This document shows, in pieces, positions 1 to 5,913 of a stretch of 5,913 bases of DNA. This DNA is from Candidatus Neoflavobacterium equi (lineage in GTDB: Bacteria > Bacteroidota > Bacteroidia > Flavobacteriales > Flavobacteriaceae). A model generated the notes under the pieces. The model was given only the letters and a program-made list of their open reading frames with translations, made no database searches and was not told the origin of the DNA. The stretch lies in NCBI GenBank assembly GCA_018065745.1, contig JAGHSS010000286.1:1-5913 (forward strand). The letters are read 5' to 3'. The number at the start of each line of letters is the position of its first letter. The first letter of the stretch is position 1. The position numbers and the translations under genes are program-made.

Positions 1-27
1 AATAATAAGTATACGCTCAATAAATTG

Positions 28-45
28 AAATGTTAATTAACATTT
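28..45. repeat. Perfect 18-bp palindrome upstream of the 113-aa gene
   Basis: The sequence AAATGTTAATTAACATTT reads the same on both strands. Beyond it there is one G/G mismatch (27 and 46), followed by two more complementary pairs. It lies 66 bases before the start codon at 112, where an operator for a dimeric repressor or activator could sit. It is pure A/T except for one G and one C, so it would make a weak RNA hairpin and is a poor terminator candidate. The palindrome itself is certain. A regulatory role is inference, and palindromes of this size are not very rare in DNA this rich in A+T. Confidence 0.5.
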
Positions 46-111
46 GAAAAAAGCCAACTAATGAAATATTTACTAATTTAGAATATCTAAAACCTACAAA
101 AACAATTAATT

Positions 112-453
112 ATGACTGAAAAATTACTTAAAACTCTTTTTGATTCAAGTTTAGATTCTAAAGATGAATTGGATTATTTAACTCGCATTGCCCAAATTTG
201 CGAAGAAAAAGGTTACGATTACAAACAATATGCTTCACCTAATTTGGATGACGAGGATTGTGAAATATGTAAGTTACAAAATTTTGTATTTAACATCGCT
301 CTTATTGATGATGAGATCTTGGATTTAGTTCATGCTTATGACAAACAGTTCTGGAAAGATTCAGTAAACTGCCCAAGTGAATTCAGAGCTATGTTAAACG
401 ACAGACTGATGGCACATCAAAATTTAGAAAACAGTTTTCAAATTATACTTTAA
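112..453 (+). CDS. Small acidic protein of unknown function (113 aa)
   Basis: I do not recognise this protein. It is soluble-looking, with no signal peptide or membrane segment, and acidic: about 23 Asp/Glu against 11 Lys/Arg. The first 40 residues look helical (LLKTLFDSSL, then LDYLTRIAQICEEKGYDY). An acidic CxxC follows (DDEDCEIC, C50 and C53), then an Ile/Leu/Asp-rich helix (residues 58-76) and a C-terminal segment with C87 and H102. One CxxC with scattered Cys and His is not enough to call a zinc site. The start at 112 follows an A-rich leader containing TAAAA (88-92) and has no Shine-Dalgarno sequence, as is usual in Bacteroidota. The gene stands alone on the plus strand, converges on the phosphatase gene, and is followed 11 bases later by a strong hairpin terminator. 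Its codon use resembles the neighbours and its length fits a complete small gene. That it is a real gene is likely; its role is unknown. Confidence 0.75.
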   Translation: MTEKLLKTLFDSSLDSKDELDYLTRIAQICEEKGYDYKQYASPNLDDEDCEICKLQNFVFNIALIDDEILDLVHAYDKQFWKDSVNCPSEFRAMLNDRLMAHQNLENSFQIIL

Positions 454-463
454 TTAATTACAA

Positions 464-493
464 AAAAAAGCGAGATCTAGATCTCGCTTTTTT
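464..493. terminator. Bidirectional intrinsic terminator between convergent genes
   Basis: This is a perfect 30-bp inverted repeat centred between 478 and 479. Each arm holds AGCGAGATCT flanked outside by a run of A on the left and T on the right. On either strand the transcript folds into a GC-containing stem followed by a U run, the classic Rho-independent layout. It starts 11 bases after the stop of the 113-aa gene and overlaps the stop codon of the minus-strand phosphatase (492-494), so it can end transcripts from both sides. The arms meet without a spacer, so the RNA loop must come from the central bases (about CUAG). Confidence 0.9.
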
Positions 494-1388
494 AATTTAC
501 ATAAGTAAAGGATTTTGTATCTAATGCATAAGAAACCAATTTCCCTTTTTTTGCAATGCTGTAGTCAATACATATGGCATTGGGATTGGTAATTACAGGT
601 TCTCCATTAAGCCAGTAATGTCCAAAGACGATTGGTTTTTCATCCACATAAACAAATTGATTGTCTAAGTTGTTGATGTAATTGTGTTGGATCTGCGGCG
701 GACAAGCAATTAATAAATCGTTATAAGTAGCGTTTTCAAGAACGGTATTCCACCACATCACTCTTGATTTATAGCGTTTGTGTCCTTGGGCATCAAAATA
801 ACTCACGCCCAACGGAAGGTCATATTCTGCGCCCTTCAACAAATACTCAACATATAAATTTTCATCCGTACCCTTCGCTGCGCACAGATCTAGAAAATCT
901 GAGGTAAAGTTTTGTACAGGATATTTTAAATAGGCAATGGCGTCTTCATTCCAATACGCATGCACAACTCTGAAATCTTCTGTTTCAATCCAAATGGGCA
1001 AGCGCTCAAACCAACTCAAAAACATCTTCCATTCTTCTGGATACTCTTTGAATTGACTAACCGTTTCCTTGTGTTGAAATATATTGTTTTGGGTGTGCTC
1101 TCTGAAAGGCATTCCCGTCTTGTCGCTTTTTCTATGGTAGCAGATGGCGTTGTACTCGTGATTTCCCATAACGGCAAAAGCTGTCCCAGCATCACACATA
1201 TTTTTAACTATGTGAAGCGTTTCTCTAATTTTTGGACCTCTGTCAATGAAATCACCAACAAATACAACTTTTCTATTTGCCGGATGCGTGTATGTACCAT
1301 CAATTTTGCTGTATCCTAAGGTTTCCAAAAGTGAGACTAATGCATCTGCATACCCGTGGATATCTCCTATAAAATCTATGTTTTTCAT
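492..1388 (-). CDS. PPP-superfamily metallophosphatase (PrpE/ApaH-like)
   Basis: This is a complete 298-residue calcineurin-like hydrolase with the ordered metal-binding motifs of the PPP family: GDIHG (8-12), GDFIDRG (45-51), GNHE (75-78), a fourth-motif histidine in VVHAYW (H143) and a later one in VFGHYW (H257). It ends with a CIDYS segment around D275, which matches the closing strand seen in PrpE-type enzymes. There is no signal peptide, so it is probably cytoplasmic. The family includes Ser/Thr protein phosphatases and dinucleoside tetraphosphate (Ap4A) hydrolases, the latter also acting on Np4-capped RNA. The sequence shows an active phosphoesterase but not the substrate. The insert between GNHE and H143, with several aromatic and basic residues, probably shapes specificity. 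The start is at the first Met, immediately before the conserved first strand (NIDFIGDIHG). The gene lies 120 bp downstream of sbcC on the same strand and its stop is embedded in the terminator. Confidence 0.9.
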   Translation of the reverse strand: MKNIDFIGDIHGYADALVSLLETLGYSKIDGTYTHPANRKVVFVGDFIDRGPKIRETLHIVKNMCDAGTAFAVMGNHEYNAICYHRKSDKTGMPFREHTQNNIFQHKETVSQFKEYPEEWKMFLSWFERLPIWIETEDFRVVHAYWNEDAIAYLKYPVQNFTSDFLDLCAAKGTDENLYVEYLLKGAEYDLPLGVSYFDAQGHKRYKSRVMWWNTVLENATYNDLLIACPPQIQHNYINNLDNQFVYVDEKPIVFGHYWLNGEPVITNPNAICIDYSIAKKGKLVSYALDTKSFTYVN

Positions 1389-1508
1389 TTTAATATCTTA
1401 TTTTTTAAATAACCTTCTGTAGTATCAAATTTGCTCCGTAAATAAATATACATAAAATGTAGGAAAACAATTGATAAAACGAATAAGTTAAAAACGAAAA
1501 TCCCGCGA
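1389..1508. other. Intergenic gap between sbcC and the phosphatase gene
   Basis: This is 120 bp of A+T-rich, apparently non-coding DNA. I see no GC-rich hairpin followed by a T run after the sbcC stop, so sbcC transcripts may continue into the phosphatase gene. An 8-base direct repeat (AAAACGAA at 1476-1483 and 1491-1498) lies in the part nearer sbcC. With a 15-base start-to-start distance it could be chance or a weak binding site. The candidate promoter described separately lies in the middle of the gap. Confidence 0.6.
1443..1470 (-). promoter_or_regulatory. Candidate Bacteroidota promoter for the phosphatase gene
   Basis: On the minus strand a TTG (complement of 1468-1470) is followed after 17 bases by TATATTTA (complement of 1443-1450). 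This is one base off the TAnnTTTG -7 consensus described for Bacteroides and Flavobacterium, and the spacing is at the short end of the usual range. It would start transcription about 45-50 bases before the phosphatase ATG. The match is imperfect and the region is A+T-rich, so this is only a plausible site. Confidence 0.3.
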
Positions 1509-4500
1509 TTAAATTGTTTGGATGATGCTCCCCAATTCCTCGTGTTTCTCCACATACAAGGCAACCGGCATTTGGTCTTTCAACTCCTCCACATGAGAAA
1601 TGATCCCCACAATTCTGTTGTCCTTCTGTAAATTTTGTAAGGTTTCAAAAATCAAGTGAACTGCGTCTACATCCTGTGTTCCAAAACCTTCATCAATAAA
1701 GAAAAAGTTCTTTTCGTTTTTATTTAAACTTCGGGTACTTTCTGCTAGTGCCAATGCCAAACACAGTGAGGCTTGGAAAAACTGCCCACCAGAAAGTGTT
1801 CTCACAGAACGTTGACGCCCTGAGTTTAGATGATCAATTACATCAAATTCATTTGAATCATTTAACGTTAAGGACAATTGTCCTGAAGTCAATCTCTCAA
1901 AGCGCACATTGGCAACCTGACATAAATCTTCTAAATATTGAGTGGATATATAGTTGACAAAACCATTGGCTTTGAACATATTCTCCAAAATTTTCAAGTT
2001 AGACTTTCTCAGGGTTAACTTCTCTAGCTTTTCTTCATAAAGGTGTTTTTCTTTATTTTTAGCTGTAAAAACAACCAATTGATCTTCTAGTGATTTGACT
2101 TGACCCACCAGAACATCCTGCTCTGCTTTCATGGTGTTGAATGCAGCTTCTATAGGTTCAAAATCTTGAACTTCAATTTTTGAAGCTGTAAGCTTGGAGC
2201 GCAAATCCTCCACGTTGGCTGTAACCAATCGCAACTCTTCATCAAAAGATTGAATGCGCTTCAACTCTGTATCCACAGCAATTGAACTAGATAAAATAGT
2301 CTTTATATCTGAAATTGAATTGAAATTGTTAGAGGAGATCAAATTCTGAATCTCTGTTTCTTTTTCAATAATATCACGTTCAAGTTGCAGGATGTCGTGA
2401 GACACCACCTCAGCATTCACTTGAATGGTGCGTTGTTTTAATGCTAAATCTTGTTTAGTTTCAGTAAGCAAACGGTAGTTGTTTGTCACCTCAACGATGT
2501 GTTTTTCAACCTGCTCCACCTCAACTTCTAATGCTCCCACTGTAGTTGATGCATATTGAACCGGGTTTACCAATTCAAATGTGCGCGCCATCTGTTCTAG
2601 TCGACCTGAGTTTACTGACACATTATTTTTTAGAGCTTCCAAACGCTCTGCATATTTCAGTTTTTTATCTGCTGCATTTTTTAGCTCTTGAGCCAACTTT
2701 TCAAACTGTTGATCTTCCTTTTTAATGTCTGCATCAATCTGTATGGCTTTTAGCTTTTCACTTTCAAAATGAGCGGCATTTGTTGGATCAAATTCAGTCC
2801 ATACAAAACTACTTATATGTTGTCTTAATTCTTCTTCTTGATTTTTATGAACAGCTGTTAGCTCTTGGAATTGCTTTTGATAAATTGCAAACTGTGTTTC
2901 AATTTGTGTAGCTGCTTGTTCTTTAGTATACAATGCTTTAAATGCTGCTTCTATATTTTGTCTCAACAAATGCTCCTCACTGTGCGCTGAAGAAACGTGG
3001 TCCAAAGACACAATGTGCGGATGAGCTTCACTTCCACATAAAAGACATGGAGCACCATCAACCAAATTATGAGCCATTTTTGCAAGCTCCAATTGAATGG
3101 CCAACGCTTTGATCTTTTCATCCTGAATGTCCAATTGACTTTGTAAATCTTGTTTACTATCGCCAATTGCGTCTACCCAATTTGTAGGATCCAATCCCAA
3201 TGCCGACCATTTCTCCGTCTGTTCAGATAGGGACTTTTGCATGTCAGTAACTCTCTGCTGTGCTTGTTCCAAAGCAAGAGTTAAACTCTTACTCTTTTCA
3301 TACCATTGCCCTACTTCTAAAAGTTTTGACAAATCTATTCTTGAATTTTTTAGCTTGGTTATCTGCTGTTGTACAGCATCTGTTTGCTGCGTCAAACCTT
3401 CAATTTGTAGGTTAACATCATTGATGTACGTCTTACCCGTTTCCAAATTTTTATGATCTGTGGCCAGCTGTTGCTGCAAATTGTTGTAATCAATGAGCGA
3501 CTTTAATTCAGAAACCCATTTTTTCTTGTATTCCAACCCCTCATAGTCACTTTGAATATGTGTTAATTGTTGGTCGTTATTGGCGATTAACGATAAAATC
3601 TCAGCTTCTTGGGTTTTGAAATTTTCGCTAATTCCTCTTTTTTGGGTCAGCAATGTTACCTTTTCTTCTAATTGTAACAATACCATTTTAAAGGTGCGTT
3701 CCACATGTTGAAACAACAGCACTTGTTCTTTCAATTGCTTGAATTGCGGCAGCTGTTCCTGAAGTTTGACAAAAACCTTGTGCTTCTCTTCCAATTCCAA
3801 GGCTTGCTTTTTCAACTCTTGGACTTGGATGTATTTTTGTTGAACTTCAACAAAAGAGCTTTTTTTAGTTTCAAAATCCAACTTCAAAACCTCCAATTGC
3901 TCACTCAACTCTTGAACAGCTTCCACGGTGTAAGCACCAAGGGTTAACAATGCCCCATGGAATTGCTCCATCTCCATGTCATTAGACAATTTTAGAGATC
4001 CAACCTTATTGGAAAGATCATAGGTGTCTAAATGAAACAGCTCTTTCATCATCTTGGAACGCTCTGTTCCCTTCAACTCTAGAAACTCTTTAAACTGACC
4101 TTGGGGAACAATGATGGTTCTGTTGAAATTTTCATAGCTGATGCCAATGACTTTTTCAGCATCGTTACTCTCCAAGGGGATACGTTGCCCATCTTCATAG
4201 CGGTAGGCTTTGCGTTCAACAGTAGAAACCTTGTCAAAGTGTTTCCCATTCCTTTTCCAAGAAACTTCAAAGGCGTATTTTACCTGATGCATCCCAATAA
4301 ATTCAAATACAATTTTTGTCGTATTTGAATTTAGATTCATCATATTGTAAGCCCTGTTGTTGCTGTTCAAACGATGGGTATTGCCATATAAAGCAAAGGT
4401 AATGGCTTCCAAAATGGAAGATTTCCCCGAACCAACCTTTCCAAAAATTCCAAAAAGTCCTGTTTCAGTCAGTCTGCTAAAGTCAATTTCTTGTTTTGAT

Positions 4501-4544
4501 TGATAGGAATACAATCCTTCAATTGAGAGATATAATGGCAACAT
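1509..4544 (-). CDS. sbcC: SbcC, Rad50-like ATPase subunit of the SbcCD nuclease
   Basis: SbcC is the SMC-like ATPase that binds DNA ends and drives the SbcD nuclease in processing hairpins, blocked ends and breaks. The 1011-residue protein is close to the usual size and all key parts are present: Walker A GKVGSGKS (35-42), Q-loop VPQGQF (146-151), long Gln/Glu/Lys/Leu-rich coiled coils (about 175-490 and 515-870), zinc hook CLLC (C500, C503), ABC signature LSGGQ (917-921), Walker B FFFIDE (947-952, catalytic E952), D-loop GTQD (955-958) and switch His in SHVEE (H984). The hook sits almost exactly at mid-protein, so the two coil arms are of equal length, as needed to fold back. I placed the start at 4544, not at the upstream in-frame ATG at 4589. 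Family members begin directly with the first strand (MLPLYLSIEGLYSY), and the longer form would add 15 unrelated residues lying over the end of sbcD. One base separates this start from the sbcD stop, so translation is probably coupled. Confidence 0.97.
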   Translation of the reverse strand: MLPLYLSIEGLYSYQSKQEIDFSRLTETGLFGIFGKVGSGKSSILEAITFALYGNTHRLNSNNRAYNMMNLNSNTTKIVFEFIGMHQVKYAFEVSWKRNGKHFDKVSTVERKAYRYEDGQRIPLESNDAEKVIGISYENFNRTIIVPQGQFKEFLELKGTERSKMMKELFHLDTYDLSNKVGSLKLSNDMEMEQFHGALLTLGAYTVEAVQELSEQLEVLKLDFETKKSSFVEVQQKYIQVQELKKQALELEEKHKVFVKLQEQLPQFKQLKEQVLLFQHVERTFKMVLLQLEEKVTLLTQKRGISENFKTQEAEILSLIANNDQQLTHIQSDYEGLEYKKKWVSELKSLIDYNNLQQQLATDHKNLETGKTYINDVNLQIEGLTQQTDAVQQQITKLKNSRIDLSKLLEVGQWYEKSKSLTLALEQAQQRVTDMQKSLSEQTEKWSALGLDPTNWVDAIGDSKQDLQSQLDIQDEKIKALAIQLELAKMAHNLVDGAPCLLCGSEAHPHIVSLDHVSSAHSEEHLLRQNIEAAFKALYTKEQAATQIETQFAIYQKQFQELTAVHKNQEEELRQHISSFVWTEFDPTNAAHFESEKLKAIQIDADIKKEDQQFEKLAQELKNAADKKLKYAERLEALKNNVSVNSGRLEQMARTFELVNPVQYASTTVGALEVEVEQVEKHIVEVTNNYRLLTETKQDLALKQRTIQVNAEVVSHDILQLERDIIEKETEIQNLISSNNFNSISDIKTILSSSIAVDTELKRIQSFDEELRLVTANVEDLRSKLTASKIEVQDFEPIEAAFNTMKAEQDVLVGQVKSLEDQLVVFTAKNKEKHLYEEKLEKLTLRKSNLKILENMFKANGFVNYISTQYLEDLCQVANVRFERLTSGQLSLTLNDSNEFDVIDHLNSGRQRSVRTLSGGQFFQASLCLALALAESTRSLNKNEKNFFFIDEGFGTQDVDAVHLIFETLQNLQKDNRIVGIISHVEELKDQMPVALYVEKHEELGSIIQTI

Positions 4545-4545
4545 A

Positions 4546-5775
4546 TTATTGTTCTTTATCTGTAAGAGCAACCACTTCCTTGAACACATCCAAAAGATCT
4601 GCTGAAGGAATTTGATCGTTGTATTTTGATTTGTAATAAGAGATGAAATTCTCCTGTACGCTTTTGTGGCGTTTGGCTTCTACTTCAATTTGCTCTTCTT
4701 GTGTAAGTTTCTTTTTTTGAACTTCCAATTTCAAATAGATAATTCCCTGATGGGCTTTTTCAATTTGCTTGCGCTCAGCTTGTGATAGTGAAACGGGAGT
4801 TTTGATGGTCAACTCTACCAAATCATCGGGATTGTTTTCCAACCAATCCAAAGCGTCTTCCAAGTTGTGGAAGGTAACTCTTTTCAATTCTTTGCCGTTG
4901 CAAATCTCCACCGGTCTGTATGCAACCGGTTGATTGGGTTCTGCCTCCACAATGACCACCATTTTTTGTTGTCCTGCTTCAGAAAAAGAATAACACAAGG
5001 GACTACTTGAATATACAACCGGTCCTTTAGCGCCACCCACATTTTGAAATCTGTGTAAATGTCCCAAAGCACTGTATTGGATTTGATCAGGTATGCAATC
5101 TGTATACACGATGTCTGCAAAACCAACTTTTAATGGACGCTCACCTTCTGGTTCTTCCAAAACGGGACCGCCTTTTTTATTCATGTAGAGATGTGCGGTC
5201 AAAAGATTGACACCAGCAGCATCACAATAGGTGTCTGCTAATTTTTGCCAAGAGGCGGACAACACCTGGTTTAATCCCTGTTGTTCATCAGCTCCCAGGT
5301 AGGTTTTCAATCTGTGTTCATTAGCAAACGGTGTGGTGATGATGCGAACAGGATATGAAAAATTGGGCAATTGAATTTCTAAAAATCCACAATCGCCTTT
5401 GGTAATTTGAAACCCTCCAGAAACTTCAAAGGGCTGAAAAGTCATATTTGGTTTTCCAACAAAGAGAATCCCAGATGTCTTTGCCAAAATATCTGGCGCA
5501 TCCACACGGTCTGGAGCGTCGTGGTTACCGGCAATAGCCAAAACCGGTCGCTTTCCAAAATTGGTCAACCTGTTTAATGTAGCATACAACAATTCTATGG
5601 CTTCAACCGGAGGATTGAAATTGTCAAAAAGATCTCCCGCAACAAGAACCAAGTCTACTTGCTCCCGATCTGCAATGGTACAGATTTCATCTAATACCGT
5701 TTTCTGTTCTTCGTATCTGGAATAATAATCTAATTTTTTTCCCAGATGCCAATCTGCGGTGTGAAGTATTTTCAT
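4546..5775 (-). CDS. sbcD: SbcD, Mre11-like nuclease subunit of SbcCD
   Basis: SbcD is the manganese-dependent exo- and endonuclease subunit that pairs with SbcC. The 409-residue protein has the full set of calcineurin-like nuclease motifs: DWH (D8, H10), GDLFD (47-51), GNHD (83-86, with N84 and catalytic H85), TAHLYMN (H195) and GHLH (238-241, with H239 and H241). The nuclease domain runs to about residue 275. A capping region follows (about 280-340), then a helical, Lys/Glu/Gln-rich C-terminus (about 340-405), where family members bind the base of the SbcC coiled coil. The start at the first Met fits the family, since MKILHTADWHLG is a typical N-terminus. The start codon overlaps the stop of the upstream gene (ATGA), and sbcC follows after one base. 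This is the conserved sbcD-sbcC order and implies a shared transcript and balanced production of the two subunits. Confidence 0.97.
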   Translation of the reverse strand: MKILHTADWHLGKKLDYYSRYEEQKTVLDEICTIADREQVDLVLVAGDLFDNFNPPVEAIELLYATLNRLTNFGKRPVLAIAGNHDAPDRVDAPDILAKTSGILFVGKPNMTFQPFEVSGGFQITKGDCGFLEIQLPNFSYPVRIITTPFANEHRLKTYLGADEQQGLNQVLSASWQKLADTYCDAAGVNLLTAHLYMNKKGGPVLEEPEGERPLKVGFADIVYTDCIPDQIQYSALGHLHRFQNVGGAKGPVVYSSSPLCYSFSEAGQQKMVVIVEAEPNQPVAYRPVEICNGKELKRVTFHNLEDALDWLENNPDDLVELTIKTPVSLSQAERKQIEKAHQGIIYLKLEVQKKKLTQEEQIEVEAKRHKSVQENFISYYKSKYNDQIPSADLLDVFKEVVALTDKEQ

Positions 5776-5912
5776 TGTGAATCCTTTGAGGTATGTTGTT
5801 TCATAATCTCTTTTAATTTTTCTTTTCTTGACAAGGCTGTCTCCTGAGCTTTATTCTTTTTTTGATCTACCTTTTTTTTATGTGCCAACCTGTTGGCTTC
5901 TGTTCTTCTACC
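5772..5912 (-). CDS. C-terminal end of an unidentified lysine-rich protein (partial)
   Basis: An open frame enters from the right edge and gives 46 residues before a TGA that overlaps the sbcD ATG by four bases (ATGA). The tail is strongly basic and hydrophilic: 15 Lys/Arg against 6 Asp/Glu, with stretches such as HKKKVDQKKNK and SRKEKLKEIMKQ that look helical or disordered and could bind nucleic acid. The other two minus-strand frames meet stops near the right edge (within the first 16 codons), which supports this frame together with the overlap. The body of the protein is outside the window, so its function cannot be read. Basic tails of this kind occur in ArfB/YaeJ-type ribosome rescue hydrolases and some DEAD-box RNA helicases, but nothing here decides between these or other options. 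It probably shares a transcript with sbcD. Confidence 0.65.
   Translation of the reverse strand, partial: GRRTEANRLAHKKKVDQKKNKAQETALSRKEKLKEIMKQHTSKDSQ
5782..5787 (-). promoter_or_regulatory. Shine-Dalgarno-like AAAGGA before sbcD
   Basis: On the minus strand AAAGGA lies 6 bases before the sbcD ATG, inside the end of the upstream coding sequence. That is good spacing for a ribosome binding site. The other starts in this window lack such a site, and Bacteroidota seldom depend on them. It may therefore simply be the Lys-Asp codons of the upstream gene, or it may help reinitiation at the overlapping start. Confidence 0.3.
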
Positions 5913-5913
5913 C

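Noticed and set aside
61..81. Six-codon open frame (ATG to TAG) in the leader of the 113-residue gene, a possible leader peptide
   Set aside because: It is too short to separate from chance in A+T-rich DNA. There is no attenuator-like hairpin after it and no informative run of one amino acid.
112..250. Faint resemblance of the N-terminus (helix, then IAQICEEKGYDY) to Nif11-type leader peptides
   Set aside because: The spacing of the conserved positions does not fit, there is no Gly-Gly cleavage site, and no modification or export genes are nearby.
960..1319. 119-codon plus-strand open frame inside the phosphatase gene
   Set aside because: It lies wholly antisense to a gene with clear catalytic motifs, and its translation has no recognisable domain.
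1748..4328. Several 60-80 codon open frames on both strands within sbcC (for example 1748-1957, 2963-3166, 3241-3456, 3705-3947, 4079-4270, 4101-4328)
   Set aside because: They overlap the continuous, motif-rich SbcC coding sequence. Their low-complexity translations reflect the repetitive coiled-coil codons read in other frames.
4884..5126. 80-codon minus-strand open frame inside sbcD
   Set aside because: It is an out-of-frame shadow of the SbcD coding sequence, without a leader or family resemblance.
1509..5775. The SbcC/SbcD pair as a defence-type SMC-ATPase plus nuclease system
   Set aside because: The zinc hook, signature motifs, lengths and gene order are those of ordinary SbcCD, and there are no defence genes or mobile-element signs around it.

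Overview
The window looks like chromosomal DNA from a Bacteroidota bacterium, probably a flavobacterial-type lineage. The reasons are its strong A+T bias, the near absence of Shine-Dalgarno sequences before most starts, A-rich leaders, a candidate promoter of the TTG / TAnnTTTG type, and the style of the SbcC protein (a GKVGSGKS Walker A). This taxonomic call is inference; no rRNA or other marker gene is present.

Layout from left to right. Positions 1-111 are a short A+T-rich leader with a perfect 18-bp palindrome (28-45). Positions 112-453 (+) encode a small acidic protein that I do not recognise. A perfect 30-bp inverted repeat with flanking A and T runs (464-493) lies between this gene and the convergent gene that follows, and should terminate transcription in both directions. 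Positions 492-1388 (-) encode a PPP-superfamily metallophosphatase with every expected metal-binding motif. Positions 1389-1508 are a 120-bp gap with a candidate promoter for the phosphatase and no clear terminator after sbcC. Positions 1509-4544 (-) encode SbcC and 4546-5775 (-) encode SbcD. At the right edge, 5772-5912 (-) is the C-terminal end of a lysine-rich protein whose stop codon overlaps the sbcD start codon.

Functionally the window is dominated by an intact SbcCD (bacterial Mre11-Rad50) pair, an ATP-driven nuclease that processes DNA ends, hairpins and protein-blocked breaks. The minus-strand genes are tightly packed: a 4-base ATGA overlap into sbcD, then one base between sbcD and sbcC. 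This points to a translationally coupled operon whose promoter lies outside the window, to the right. The phosphatase is on the same strand downstream and may be read through from sbcC or use its own promoter.

I do not see a new multi-gene system, mobile element, CRISPR array or RNA gene. The points most worth a second look are the unidentified 113-residue protein with a palindrome in its leader, and the basic protein coupled to sbcD.
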